This document shows positions 7,498 to 16,625 of a DNA stretch of 64,000 nucleotides, one piece after another. The notes under the pieces were generated by a model. The model worked only from the letters and a program-made list of their open reading frames with translations. It searched no databases and was not told the origin of the DNA. Location of the stretch: contig UQNF01000004.1 in the NCBI GenBank assembly GCA_900542285.1, positions 1 through 64,000 on the forward strand. Reading direction: 5' to 3'. The position numbers and the translations under genes are program-made. The DNA is from an uncultured Clostridium sp. GTDB lineage: Bacteria; Bacillota; Clostridia; Christensenellales; CAG-138. Positions within the stretch are counted from its first letter, which is position 1. The number at the start of each line of letters is the position of its first letter.

Positions 7498-8280
7498 GTG
7501 CAAAACAGTATTCTTTATGAAAAGCAGGGCTATATCGGCATTATAACGATCAACCGCCCCGCTGCGCTCAACGCAATCAATTCGGATATGCTCGATGAGC
7601 TTTACGAGCTGGTCGAGCAGCTCAAAAAGGACAGCGAACTGCGCTGCCTTATCATGACCGGAAGCGGCAAGGCCTTTGTTGCAGGCGCTGACATCTCCGA
7701 AATGAAGGATCTCACCCGTGAGCAGGGCTACGACTTCGGCATCAAGGGTCACACTACGTTCTGCGCGCTTGAAAATCTCGAGGTTCCCATCATCGCCGCT
7801 ATCAACGGCTATGCGCTGGGCGGAGGATGTGAGCTTGCGCTTTGCGCAGATATCCGCATAGCCAGCTCCAAGGCCAAGTTCGCACAGCCCGAGGTGGGCC
7901 TGGGCATCACCCCCGGCTTCGGCGGTACGCAGAGGCTAATGCGTACGGTCGGCAATCGCGCCGATGCAATGGAAATGGTGCTTACCGGCAGGACCTATTC
8001 CGCCGAAGAGGCGCTCAAGATAGGGCTTGTCACCAAGGTCGTCGCTCCCGAGGAGCTTATGAGCACCGCAATGGAGCTTGCGAATACCATCGCCGCCAAC
8101 GCTCCGATTGCCGTACGCGCGGCAAAGAAGGCAATGCAGTCGAGGTATCTGCGCTTTCTCCGCGCTGACCTCGAGGATGAGGCAAAGCTCTTCGGTTCCT
8201 GCTTTGAAAGCGAGGATCAGCGCATGGCTATGACCTGCTTCGTCAACAAGACTCCCAAATCGGAATTCACCGGCAAATAG
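7498..8280 (+). CDS. crt: Enoyl-CoA hydratase (crotonase)
   Basis: This 260-residue crotonase should hydrate crotonyl-CoA to 3-hydroxybutyryl-CoA, or the reverse, in the butyrate/C4 pathway. The oxyanion-hole segments VAGADISEMK and GYALGGGCELAL are present. The catalytic glutamates align as Glu112 and Glu132, 20 residues apart as in the family. The start is debatable. The frame is open from 7411, but the promoter places the RNA start near 7430, and similarity to clostridial Crt begins at the GTG at 7498, which gives the usual length. The GAAAGGG upstream is rather far (14 nt). It is followed after 56 nt by hbd in the same operon. Confidence 0.88.
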   Translation: MQNSILYEKQGYIGIITINRPAALNAINSDMLDELYELVEQLKKDSELRCLIMTGSGKAFVAGADISEMKDLTREQGYDFGIKGHTTFCALENLEVPIIAAINGYALGGGCELALCADIRIASSKAKFAQPEVGLGITPGFGGTQRLMRTVGNRADAMEMVLTGRTYSAEEALKIGLVTKVVAPEELMSTAMELANTIAANAPIAVRAAKKAMQSRYLRFLRADLEDEAKLFGSCFESEDQRMAMTCFVNKTPKSEFTGK

Positions 8281-8336
8281 GGTGTTCCGTATTTTTCGAG
8301 ATTTTTATCGGCTTTTTAGTCGGAAAGGATTTTTCA

Positions 8337-9191
8337 ATGAGTATTAAGAATGTTTTCATCATCGGTGTAGGCACCATGGGTCTTGACATCGCTCAGGTGT
8401 TCGCTTCCCACGGTTTGAATGTATGCGCTTATGCCCGCAGCGAAGCAAGCCTTAACCGCGCACAGGGCAAGCTCAACGGTTCCCTCAGCAAGCGTGTCGC
8501 ACGCGGAAAGATGACCCAGGAAGCCATGGATGCCATCATGGGCAATATCTCCTGGCAGACCGATTACAGCAAGGTTGCGGAAGCCGATCTCGTCATCGAG
8601 GCTGTCGCAGAGGACTCCGCCGTAAAGTGTGAGGTCTATAAGCAGGTCGAGGCCGTATGCCCCGAGCATACCATCATCGCCTCCAACACCAGCTCCATCT
8701 CCATCACGGAGCTTGCTTCCTTCACCGGCCGCCCCGACAAGTTCATCGGTATGCATTTCTTCAATCCCGCGACCGTTATGAAGCTCATCGAGCTCATCCG
8801 CGGCATGAATACCTCCGATGAAACCTTCAACGCAATTCGCGAGCTCTCAATCGCAATGGAAAAACAGCCCGTCGAGGTCAGCGAATGCCCCGGCTTTGTC
8901 GTGAACCGCATTCTCATCCCGATGATAAACGAAGCCTGCTTCATCGTACAGGACGGCGTTGCCAGCGTTGAAGATGTCGATACCGCCATGAAGCTCGGTG
9001 CAAACCATCCCATGGGGCCCCTCGCTCTCGGCGACCTTATCGGACTCGATGTCTGCCTCGCTATCATGGACACCATGTTCAACGAGACCCATGACAGCAA
9101 GTTCCGCGCCTGCCCGCTTCTCAGGAAGATGGTTCGCGCCGGACTGCTCGGCAAAAAGACCGGCAAGGGCTTCTACGATTATTCCAAATAA
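8337..9191 (+). CDS. hbd: 3-hydroxybutyryl-CoA dehydrogenase
   Basis: This 284-residue NAD(P)-dependent enzyme interconverts acetoacetyl-CoA and 3-hydroxybutyryl-CoA, the step before crotonase. The N-terminal Rossmann motif GVGTMG (10-15) is present. The catalytic His lies in IGMHFFNPATVMKL (His140), and the SNTSS and VNRILIPMINEA segments are typical. The length matches clostridial Hbd. ATG 8337 follows GGAAAGGA. Thiolase, butyryl-CoA dehydrogenase and Etf genes are not in the window, so the rest of the pathway must be elsewhere. Confidence 0.93.
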   Translation: MSIKNVFIIGVGTMGLDIAQVFASHGLNVCAYARSEASLNRAQGKLNGSLSKRVARGKMTQEAMDAIMGNISWQTDYSKVAEADLVIEAVAEDSAVKCEVYKQVEAVCPEHTIIASNTSSISITELASFTGRPDKFIGMHFFNPATVMKLIELIRGMNTSDETFNAIRELSIAMEKQPVEVSECPGFVVNRILIPMINEACFIVQDGVASVEDVDTAMKLGANHPMGPLALGDLIGLDVCLAIMDTMFNETHDSKFRACPLLRKMVRAGLLGKKTGKGFYDYSK

Positions 9192-9217
9192 GGTCTGTTA
9201 GTTTTTAAGCAAAAAAT

Positions 9218-9256
9218 GGGCTTCTGCATAGGCGAACATCGCTTTGGCAGAAGCCC
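9218..9256 (+). terminator. Terminator of crt-hbd
   Basis: A 10-bp stem GGGCTTCTGC (9218-9227) pairs with GCAGAAGCCC (9247-9256), followed by TTGTTTTTTG. Confidence 0.85.
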
Positions 9257-9280
9257 TTGTTTTTTGTAAAACCGGATAGC

Positions 9281-9379
9281 AAACTTGCACGCAAAAACTT
9301 GCACGCGTGCAAAATGTTCAAGGCAAACTTGCACGCTTAACTTGCATGTGTGCAAGTGCGTGTGAGTTAAGCGTGCAAG
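9281..9379. repeat. Repeat cluster and 15-bp inverted repeat (TTGCACGC family)
   Basis: Three direct copies of AAACTTGCACGC occur (9281-9292, about 9296-9307, 9325-9336), and the second is part of a palindromic TTGCACGCGTGCAA. Two perfect 15-bp arms, CTTGCACGCTTAACT (9328-9342) and its complement (9365-9379), enclose a smaller TTGCA/TGCAA stem. This sits between the terminators of two convergent genes. It could be a protein-binding array, a cruciform or the relic of a small mobile repeat. Confidence 0.75.
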
Positions 9380-9403
9380 ATCGTACGAGTTTGTATTGCA
9401 AAA

Positions 9404-9428
9404 AAGGGGCTTAATGCAGCAGCCCCTT
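9404..9428 (-). terminator. Terminator of the flavodiiron protein gene
   Basis: Read on the minus strand, AAGGGGCT pairs with AGCCCCTT and is followed by TTTTTGC. It lies 14 nt past the stop codon. Confidence 0.8.
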
Positions 9429-9441
9429 TCATTATCATTAT

Positions 9442-11232
9442 TTATTGTATCGGCTCGAAGTCCGAAACGCCATGCTTGCAAAGGGGACAGATGAAGTCCT
9501 CGGGAAGCTCATCGCCCTCGTAAACATAGCCGCAGACCTTGCAGACGAAGCCCTTCTTTCCGCTCGTTTCGGGCTTGGGCTTGACGTCGCTCTGGTAATA
9601 GGCGTAGGTCATGCTGGGGGTAGTGGAGATCACGCGGGATTCGGTGATCGAGCAGATGAACATTCCGTGGGTATCAAGGTCAATATACTGCTCGACCTTC
9701 AGGGACATGAAGGAATTGATATGCCTGGGGAGGAATACCAGTCCGTTGTCCGAGCGAAGCACCTCGCTGCCGGCAAACTTGTCGGTGTTTCTGCCGCTGG
9801 CAAAGCCAAATGTCTCGAATACCGAGAACGGGGCGTCAGTGGACAGCATGTTAAGGTTCATGATGCCCGTCTGCTTTATCACATGGTGCGAATAGTTGGC
9901 CTTATTTATGGTGACGGCGATCCTGTTCGGGGTGTTGGTCACCTGCGAAACCGTGTTGACGATGAGTCCATTGTCCTTCTTGCCGTCGTTGGAGGTCACG
10001 ACATAGAGGCCGTAACCGATATTGAACAGTGCGGAGAGATTGTTCTTATCCGCAGTCTCGCTGTGCTGCGCAATGTAATCGGAGCAAAGCTCGTTCGCAA
10101 GCGCCTCGAGCTGATCCTTGCTCTTATCGCTCAGTGCCGAAAGCAGGGTCACGGTCGTCTCGCAGAAGGTCAGCTTCTTGCAGTTTGCCAACATGTTCTT
10201 TATGGTCTTTGCGGCAAGGGGCGCCCAGGAGCCGTTCTCGATGATGCCGATGGTGCGGTTCTGATAGCCGCGCTCTGCAAGATGAATAACGAAATCTCTC
10301 ATAAACGGGAAGATATCCGCATTGTAGGTGGTTGTCGCAAGCACGAGCTTTCCATAGCGGAATGCGGCGGCAACGGCCTCCGCTTGATCGCAGCGTGCAA
10401 GGTCGAAAATCTCAACGTTAGGGCAGCCCTTGTTGCGGAGCTTGTCTGCGAACAGCTCCACCGCCTTGCGGGTGTTGCCGTAGACGGAGGTATAGGCAAC
10501 CATTATGCCCTCGGTCTCGATGTCATAGCTCGACCAGATGTTATAAAGGTTGAGATAATAGCCGAGATTATCCTTGAGCACCGGACCGTGGAGCGGACAA
10601 ATGACGGAGATATCGAGCGAAGATGCCTTCTTGAGAAGGTTCTGCACCTGAACGCCGTACTTGCCGACGATGCCGATGAAATAGCGCCTTGCCTCATCGA
10701 CCCAGGGTTCGTCAACGTCCAGCGCGCCGAATTTTCCGAAGCCGTCTGCGGAGAACAGCACCTTGTCGCAGGTATCATAGGTCACTATGACCTCGGGCCA
10801 GTGAACCATCGGCGCCGCGACGAAGGCGAGGGTGTGCTTGCCGAGCGAAAGGGTGTCGCCCTCCGCAACCACTATGCGCCTTTCCTCATAATCGCTTCCG
10901 AAGTAGTTCTTCATCATAACGAATGCCTTCTGGGAGGAAACTATCACGGTGTCCTGATAAATCCTCATGAAGTTGGCGATATTTCCTGCGTGATCGGGCT
11001 CCATGTGCTGAACGATCAGGTAATCGGGCTTCCTCCCGCCGAGAGCGGTCTCGATATTGTCCAGCCATTCATGGGTGAAATGCGCATCCACAGTATCCAT
11101 GATCGCGGTCTTTTCATCAATGATGGCATATGAATTATAGCTCATGCCGTTCGGCACCTTGTACTGGCCTTCAAACAGGTCGACCTGATGGTCGTTAACG
11201 CCAATGTACTTTATATCTTCTGTAATAAACAT
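9442..11232 (-). CDS. Flavodiiron protein with flavin reductase and rubredoxin domains
   Basis: This 596-residue cytoplasmic enzyme should reduce O2 (and/or NO) to water (or N2O) and protect an anaerobe. Its domains, in order, are a metallo-beta-lactamase-like diiron domain (1-245), flavodoxin (about 252-395), a flavin-reductase-like FMN domain (about 403-555) and a C-terminal rubredoxin (about 560-596, CKVCG and CPLC). Diiron ligands are visible: His76-x-Glu78-x-Asp80-His81, then VHWPE, SADGFG and CPLHGP. Adding both an FMN-reductase-like domain and rubredoxin puts a whole electron chain in one polypeptide. ATG 11232 follows AAAGGAG, and an extended -10 promoter lies at about 11290. Whether O2 or NO is the real substrate cannot be read from sequence. 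Confidence 0.9.
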   Translation of the reverse strand: MFITEDIKYIGVNDHQVDLFEGQYKVPNGMSYNSYAIIDEKTAIMDTVDAHFTHEWLDNIETALGGRKPDYLIVQHMEPDHAGNIANFMRIYQDTVIVSSQKAFVMMKNYFGSDYEERRIVVAEGDTLSLGKHTLAFVAAPMVHWPEVIVTYDTCDKVLFSADGFGKFGALDVDEPWVDEARRYFIGIVGKYGVQVQNLLKKASSLDISVICPLHGPVLKDNLGYYLNLYNIWSSYDIETEGIMVAYTSVYGNTRKAVELFADKLRNKGCPNVEIFDLARCDQAEAVAAAFRYGKLVLATTTYNADIFPFMRDFVIHLAERGYQNRTIGIIENGSWAPLAAKTIKNMLANCKKLTFCETTVTLLSALSDKSKDQLEALANELCSDYIAQHSETADKNNLSALFNIGYGLYVVTSNDGKKDNGLIVNTVSQVTNTPNRIAVTINKANYSHHVIKQTGIMNLNMLSTDAPFSVFETFGFASGRNTDKFAGSEVLRSDNGLVFLPRHINSFMSLKVEQYIDLDTHGMFICSITESRVISTTPSMTYAYYQSDVKPKPETSGKKGFVCKVCGYVYEGDELPEDFICPLCKHGVSDFEPIQ

Positions 11233-11289
11233 TCCGTTTCTCCTTTACCGTATTCTGTTCGTGGGCATGATATGAAAATGCCCTTTATT

Positions 11290-11298
11290 ATTCTACCA
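11290..11298 (-). promoter_or_regulatory. Extended -10 promoter of the flavodiiron gene
   Basis: The minus strand reads TGGTAGAAT, 58 nt before the ATG. No strong -35 is visible. Confidence 0.45.
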
Positions 11299-11504
11299 TA
11301 AAAAGGCTGATTAAAGCACGCTAAGCATCCATATGGAAACATATATTTCTATAATTTCGGTTTCAATGCGCTTATCCGGCTTCAATACTTTCCGTATTTC
11401 TATAATATATCATGATAAAGTTCCGTTTGCCATGATTTTGCTATGGAAAGACGGAGAAAAAGAGTGTATAATGTACTTAGCATGTATGATGGGAGGTGTG
11501 CCGT

Positions 11505-12884
11505 ATGCAGTTGACAGGTCTCGAGTTTCCTAAAGGGCTTATGCGCTTTGCACAGCTTGTAAAAAACGAAGGTGTAACGCTCTATGCCGTCGGCGGCTCG
11601 GTACGCAACACCCTGTTGAACCTCCCGATAAGCGATATTGATATCTGCTCCTCCCTCCGTCCGGAGAAGGTTATCGAGCTTTGCCGCCGCAACGGGCTTC
11701 GGGTCTACCCCAAGGGTCTTGCCTACGGCACTGTCGAGATATGCTGGAACGGAGAAAGATACGAACATACGACATTCCGAAGCGACAGCTATCCCGATGG
11801 AGGCGCACACCGCCCCAGCTCCGTAAACTTTTCATGCAGTCTTGAGGATGACGCATTCAGAAGGGATTTCAGCGTTAACGCACTGTATGTAGACGTGCTT
11901 ACCGGCAGGCTCATCGATCCTACCGGCGGCGTTGAGGATCTTCAAAACCGCATCCTGCGAACGACCTCGCCCGATCCGCGCGCTGTCCTCGCCGATGACG
12001 GACTACGGATACTGCGGCTTATCCGCTTTGCGGGTGAGCTCGGCTTTGATATCGAACCCAACACCTTTGAAGCAGCGAAACAGCTTTCCGGCAATCTTAA
12101 GAGCATCTCCTCCGAACGCATTGCCGCCGAGCTCAATAGACTCCTCGTCTGCGATGTTCGGTACGGCGAACGCTCTGCCGATAAAGTTTTCCGTGCGCTT
12201 GAGCTGCTGGATCGCGTTGGCGCTGTCGATATCATTCTGCCGGAGCTTGCAAAGGGCAGGGGACTGAAGCAAAAGCCGTCCCATCACCGCTACGATGTAC
12301 TCAATCATGGTCTGCATACAGCATCGGAGACCGCGCCAAGGCTCGTTCTCAGGCTGGCAGGGCTTCTGCACGACGTTGGCAAGCCCTATGTCCACGAAAA
12401 GACCGGCACCATGCACGAGCATAACTATGTCGGTGAAGATATTTCCCGGGAAATAATGCAGCGGCTTCACTATGACAAGAAGACCATCGACGAGGTTGCC
12501 TTCCTTGTGCGGAATCATATGTATGACCTCAACAACACCGCCAAGGACAGCACGCTGCGCGTCCGCTTCGTTATTTGGGGAGTGGAACGAACGCTGGAGC
12601 TTGCCGAGATCCGCGAGGCGGACGTGCACGGCTCCGGCATCATCCGCGACAGGGTCAAGGCAGCGGATCGCTGGCGCAGTCTCATCGCCCAAATGCAGGA
12701 GGAAAAGGTCCCCTTCTCTGTGAACGAGCTCCGCTGCTCCGGCAACAATATCTGTCAGTGGCTCGATATCCCCGCCTCTCCTGAGGTTGGGCGTATCAAA
12801 TTCGGCCTGCTGAAGCACTGCGCGCGCTTCCCCAAGGACAACACCCCGGAAAGATTAAAGGTTCTCGCAAAGGATCTTCTGTAA
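11505..12884 (+). CDS. cca: CCA tRNA nucleotidyltransferase (HD-containing)
   Basis: This 459-residue protein adds or repairs the CCA end of tRNAs. The N-terminal class II nucleotidyltransferase signature VGGSVRNTLL is followed by the SDIDI metal-binding motif. The RRDFSVNAL and DDGLRILRLIRFA motifs (neck and nucleotide recognition) are present. A C-terminal HD domain (LLHDVGKP, VRNHM) is typical of Bacillota enzymes. The start at 11505 is chosen because GGGAGG (11491-11496) is 8 nt upstream; the alternative at 11496 sits inside that site. TATAAT at 11467-11472 probably marks the promoter. Confidence 0.92.
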   Translation: MQLTGLEFPKGLMRFAQLVKNEGVTLYAVGGSVRNTLLNLPISDIDICSSLRPEKVIELCRRNGLRVYPKGLAYGTVEICWNGERYEHTTFRSDSYPDGGAHRPSSVNFSCSLEDDAFRRDFSVNALYVDVLTGRLIDPTGGVEDLQNRILRTTSPDPRAVLADDGLRILRLIRFAGELGFDIEPNTFEAAKQLSGNLKSISSERIAAELNRLLVCDVRYGERSADKVFRALELLDRVGAVDIILPELAKGRGLKQKPSHHRYDVLNHGLHTASETAPRLVLRLAGLLHDVGKPYVHEKTGTMHEHNYVGEDISREIMQRLHYDKKTIDEVAFLVRNHMYDLNNTAKDSTLRVRFVIWGVERTLELAEIREADVHGSGIIRDRVKAADRWRSLIAQMQEEKVPFSVNELRCSGNNICQWLDIPASPEVGRIKFGLLKHCARFPKDNTPERLKVLAKDLL

Positions 12885-13549
12885 GCATATGGGCTTCATG
12901 CAAGTTCGTATCGACAAACAATGGAATAGTACGCATACTTGTTATCTTTATGCGAAAAACGGTTATAAGCTCAATTAACACACGGGGATCTTCTTTGTTC
13001 ATATGCAAAACATATGGCTCTGCTATGTTCTGGGGCAAGGAGGCTTTCTTGCCTCAGGTATCTATGCTTATTCATAATATTTGCGGTTTCTTGTAATTTT
13101 AAGTCTTGTCTCGCCAAACCGGTTGACACATTTGATATACTGCCGTATAATTTAGAAGCAGCATGGTTTTGGAGATGCGAATCACGAGGTTCAGCTATTA
13201 GTAGCTTTGGCTTATGCTTTTTGAAAAAGAAGTATTCTCTGCTACGCTACATAAAGGCATGAACATTGCAGCCGGAACAATGACTATGTGGCGCAGGATT
13301 GAATTTGTATTGCTATTGTTCTTTTGCGCATATGCGAATGTATTACTTGTAACATTGACGATATTTGCAATGCTGTGCAAACGAGCCTACTATGATACTT
13401 GTTTCGAATGTTGTCAGTCAATCTTTTGCAGCAATACAGACGTAACGATGAGATTAGATATTGCGCTGTGTCTTCGCATGGGTTAGTACTTTATTATTCA
13501 CTATAATGCTATATTTTGAATAAATTCAAATGAAAGGGTGATTTTTTAG
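12885..13549 (+). other. 665-bp AT-rich region with a promoter, no confident gene
   Basis: A GGGGCAAG...CTTGCCTC hairpin near 13032-13057 may end cca transcription. A consensus promoter at 13123-13151 begins a long 5' region of about 390 nt before the GTG at 13550. Within it a frame from 13259 to 13486 could encode a 75-residue peptide with a hydrophobic core (FVLLLFFCAYANVLLVTLTI), but its ribosome site is poor, so I do not call it. The composition shifts here to AT-rich, matching the next gene. Confidence 0.5.
13123..13151 (+). promoter_or_regulatory. Consensus sigma-A promoter
   Basis: Perfect TTGACA (13123-13128), a 17-bp spacer and perfect TATAAT (13146-13151). The predicted start is near 13158, which gives an unusually long leader before the zinc-ribbon gene. 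Confidence 0.8.
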
Positions 13550-15079
13550 GTGGTCTTTTGTAGCAAATGTGGAAAACAATTAAACGAAGATGATCTATAT
13601 TGCTCTGAGTGTGGCATGCCTGTCTCAATGTGCAATAATCATCGTAAAGCCGTATATGAAGGAGAAATACATAAATGTCCGAATTGCGGCGAGGCAGTCA
13701 ATTCTTTTGTCGCTAATTGTCCGACTTGTGGTCACGAGTTCCGTGGCGCAAATAGTTCAACATCTGTCCGAGAGTTTGCTGCAAGAATTGATGAAATTGA
13801 AATGTCGCGGCCTGCTAAAAGCTTTAGTTTTAAGAAAGTCTTTGAAGATCAAAACGAAATAAGTGAAACAGATCGTCGCAAAATTGCATTGATCAGAAGT
13901 TTCGTTATTCCAAATACTAAAGAGGACCTATTCGAGTTTTTGGTGTTGGCTTCCTCAAATATTAATATGCAAAGATATAATGGCTTTGACACTATTCCAA
14001 ACTCTGATCAAGCTGTGTCAGATGCATGGGAAGCAAAGTTTGAACAGGCTTACGAAAAAGCAAAGCTTTGTTTTGGGAATACACCTGAATTTCAGAATAT
14101 TCAAGCAATCTATGAGAAAAAACACAGCCAAATAGCCGATATCAAAAAGAAAAGCAAGTTCTCAGTTATTGGTGTGGTTCTCTCCATAGTATTATCTGCT
14201 TTTATAATATTTGGGTTTGCTTTTAGCATTGCATTTTGTTCGAATTCTAATGATGCCAAGAGAATTTCAAAGGAAAACGAGCGCCTCGATGCAATAGTTG
14301 AGGAGATTTACGATGCCATCGCAGCCGAAAACTTTGTTTTGGCTAGAGTCAAAGCGTCAGAACTTGTGTTCTCAGGCTCTTCCACTGAAGAAGGTCAGCA
14401 AGCGGCAGAAAAGTGGGAACAAACCAGAAATGAGCTAATTGCTATAATAAATGCTGCATCAAACGAAACCGAGATAAATGTTAGTGATACTGAAGCCCCA
14501 CAAAATACAGTCGAGGTACCGACTATTACCGCACCTGATCATTCAGACATTCCTAAGAATCCCACGGAAACAGTTCCGCCATTAATATATGAAAACGCAA
14601 CATATCAAGATATTACCATTGAAAACTTTATCATTTCTATTCCTGACTATTGGGAAGAAGAGGGCAGCAAAGAAGATTATCTGCAGTACTATGCAGAAAA
14701 GGGTGATTCGGTTGCAATGCTAAGCATTTCATTCCCACTCGAAACCGATGATAACTACGATGTCTCTTTTGATGGGTTGTATGCAGATAACGAGAACATG
14801 ATTACTGCCATAGAATCATTTTTTACTAAATGTGTTGTCTTCGACCATGAGGTGTTTGAAACGGATTTCGCCGTCAAAGGTATTCTATATCGATTTACCT
14901 TTAAACAAAGGATCAGCTTATTCAAAACTGTTGACGGCAGTGGTTATTGTTTTTGTTTCCCTTCGGAAAATGACAGGAGATGGTTCTTTATTTACTATGC
15001 AGAGTCATCTAATGTTACCGGCAGAGAATATAAAGAAGACTATATGAAACTGATTTCATCAATCAGAGAGAAACCGTGA
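13550..15079 (+). CDS. Double zinc-ribbon membrane-anchored protein, function unknown
   Basis: This 509-residue protein has two N-terminal zinc ribbons (Cys4, 7, 18, 21 and Cys43, 46, 57, 60), then a cytoplasmic helical part. One membrane helix follows at about 204-229, then a coiled/linker region rich in Glu, Pro and Thr. A C-terminal domain (about 345-509) begins with ITIENFIISIPDYWEE and is probably extracellular. The GTG at 13550 follows GAAAGGGTG. Codon use is AT-rich, unlike cca before it and most of the SPFH gene after it. Only 23 nt separate it from the SPFH gene, so they form an operon. An envelope-associated role with the SPFH protein is inferred by analogy to YdjG/YdjI. Confidence 0.82.
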   Translation: MVFCSKCGKQLNEDDLYCSECGMPVSMCNNHRKAVYEGEIHKCPNCGEAVNSFVANCPTCGHEFRGANSSTSVREFAARIDEIEMSRPAKSFSFKKVFEDQNEISETDRRKIALIRSFVIPNTKEDLFEFLVLASSNINMQRYNGFDTIPNSDQAVSDAWEAKFEQAYEKAKLCFGNTPEFQNIQAIYEKKHSQIADIKKKSKFSVIGVVLSIVLSAFIIFGFAFSIAFCSNSNDAKRISKENERLDAIVEEIYDAIAAENFVLARVKASELVFSGSSTEEGQQAAEKWEQTRNELIAIINAASNETEINVSDTEAPQNTVEVPTITAPDHSDIPKNPTETVPPLIYENATYQDITIENFIISIPDYWEEEGSKEDYLQYYAEKGDSVAMLSISFPLETDDNYDVSFDGLYADNENMITAIESFFTKCVVFDHEVFETDFAVKGILYRFTFKQRISLFKTVDGSGYCFCFPSENDRRWFFIYYAESSNVTGREYKEDYMKLISSIREKP

Positions 15080-15102
15080 TCAATAGAAAGAGAGGAAATA
15101 TC

Positions 15103-16473
15103 ATGGCATTATTCAAAAAAAGCAAAGCCGGCGGATTTATGGATGAAATCCGATGCGATGAACCTTCATATTTGATATGGAAGTGGCATCCTGCCGGGTC
15201 TATTGCAGGAAATAATAACAGGGAAAATGCGATCCGCTGGGGATCTTCGCTCCGTGTTAAGGAGGGTGAGGTTGCGGTGTTCGTGTACAAGCAGCAGAGC
15301 GAAGTCATGCAGGACTTTATCGTCGGCCCGTTTGACCGAATCATCGAAACTGAAAACCTCCCTGTGCTGGCGCGCATTATCGGCCTGGCATACGAAGGCG
15401 GTACGCCTTTCCAGGCAGAGATTTATTTTATCAACCTTGCCAAGACGATTCAGGTAAGATTCGGTGTGCCTTTCTTCGATGTGTTCGACCCGCGATTTGT
15501 AGATTTTAGCGTGCCTGTTGCCGTGAGGGGTACTGTAACCTTTCAAATATCCGATTATAGAGAATTTATCAAATTGCATAGGCTGAGCAGTTTTAGCCTT
15601 AGTGATTTCCAATTGCAAATCCGTGATGCAGTTAACAGGTATGTTAAGGATGCTGTTGCCAATGCCCCTGCCGCACATAATATTCCGGTTACCCAGATCG
15701 AAAGCAAATTGGGACAGATCAACGAAGTTGTTGAAAATGATCTCGGCAAGCGATTAAAGGAGGATTTCGGCGTTGTTGTTTCCGGCGTTGACATCGGCGC
15801 GATCGAGATCGATAAGGGCAGCAACGGTTACCGTAGGCTAATGAGTGTGACCGGGGATATTGTCGGTGCCACTGCAAAAGCAGAAGCAGCGGCAGCTGTC
15901 CGGGATATTGCAGAAAAGCAGCGAATTGAGGCCGAAAACTACGAGGAAACTCTCCGCATTCAGCGTGAGGAAGCCCAATATGCTCAGCATAAGCAGACAC
16001 AGAACGCTAATTTCGCTGCTTTCCAAGTTGAAAAGCAAGCAGAGGTTGGTGTTGCCGGCGCTGCAGCGCTTGGACATATGGGCACAAACGGAGCCGGTGA
16101 TGTAAGCTTAGGCGGAAATGGCGGCGAAGCCGGCATTAATATGGCTGCCATGATGGCAAGCATGGCCATCGGGAGCGCTGTAGGGCAGAATATTGCAGGA
16201 ACGATGAACACCATGATGGGCGGAATGGGCAAGCCGATGCAGCAGGGAGCTGTGCCTCCGCCTCTTCCCACGGCCGTATACCATGTTGCCGTCAATGGGC
16301 AAGCCGCCGGTCCGTATAGCATTGATGCATTATCGCAGATGGCTGCTGCAGGACAGCTGACTCGGGATAGTTTGGTATGGACATCCGGTATGCCGGAATG
16401 GGTCAGGGCAGAAAGTGTTGATGCGATCAGGTCCATATTTCTTGTTACACCACCCAACCCTCCTGCTGAATGA
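15103..16473 (+). CDS. SPFH/band-7 (virion-core/YdjI-like) protein with GYF_2 domain
   Basis: This is a 456-residue protein. An SPFH domain (about 20-260) has the typical GPFDRIIETENLPVLARI and FFDVFDPRFVDFSVPVAVRG segments. It is followed by a charged coiled coil with many Ala/Glu (about 245-310), a Gly/Met-rich flexible part (about 315-385) and a C-terminal GYF_2 domain (GPYSIDAL...VWTSGMPEW). The family member YdjI of Bacillus acts at the membrane in the envelope-stress complex with PspA. Here no PspA is present and GYF_2 replaces the C-terminal zinc ribbons seen in the paralogue at 54769. The ATG at 15103 follows AGAGAGGAAATATC; an earlier in-frame ATG at 15076 lacks a site. Confidence 0.87.
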   Translation: MALFKKSKAGGFMDEIRCDEPSYLIWKWHPAGSIAGNNNRENAIRWGSSLRVKEGEVAVFVYKQQSEVMQDFIVGPFDRIIETENLPVLARIIGLAYEGGTPFQAEIYFINLAKTIQVRFGVPFFDVFDPRFVDFSVPVAVRGTVTFQISDYREFIKLHRLSSFSLSDFQLQIRDAVNRYVKDAVANAPAAHNIPVTQIESKLGQINEVVENDLGKRLKEDFGVVVSGVDIGAIEIDKGSNGYRRLMSVTGDIVGATAKAEAAAAVRDIAEKQRIEAENYEETLRIQREEAQYAQHKQTQNANFAAFQVEKQAEVGVAGAAALGHMGTNGAGDVSLGGNGGEAGINMAAMMASMAIGSAVGQNIAGTMNTMMGGMGKPMQQGAVPPPLPTAVYHVAVNGQAAGPYSIDALSQMAAAGQLTRDSLVWTSGMPEWVRAESVDAIRSIFLVTPPNPPAE

Positions 16474-16534
16474 TAGCAAACGAAACATGATGTTTCGGCT
16501 CTGACACGGATATCGGCAGTACCAAATAAAAATT

Positions 16535-16577
16535 TCAGGCAAGGGACAGCAAATAACGGATTGCTTCCCTTGCCTGA
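16535..16577 (-). terminator. Terminator between convergent genes
   Basis: A 12-bp stem TCAGGCAAGGGA (16535-16546) pairs with 16566-16577. On the minus strand the stem is followed by AAATTTTTATTT, so it mainly serves the gene at 16626-17537; it may also stop SPFH-gene transcripts. Confidence 0.75.
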
Positions 16578-16625
16578 ATTCGTCTGTTCATACAATTACC
16601 TTTGTCAGTCACGAAGTCACTTCTT

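Noticed and set aside
9445..11133. 562-codon frame opposite the flavodiiron gene
   Set aside because: Low-complexity shadow (Val/Leu/Gly/Asp-rich) of a gene with clear domains; no start signal.
13214..13486. Small hydrophobic protein in the long leader
   Set aside because: No usable ribosome site at either ATG and no known family; left as a possibility in the intergenic entry.
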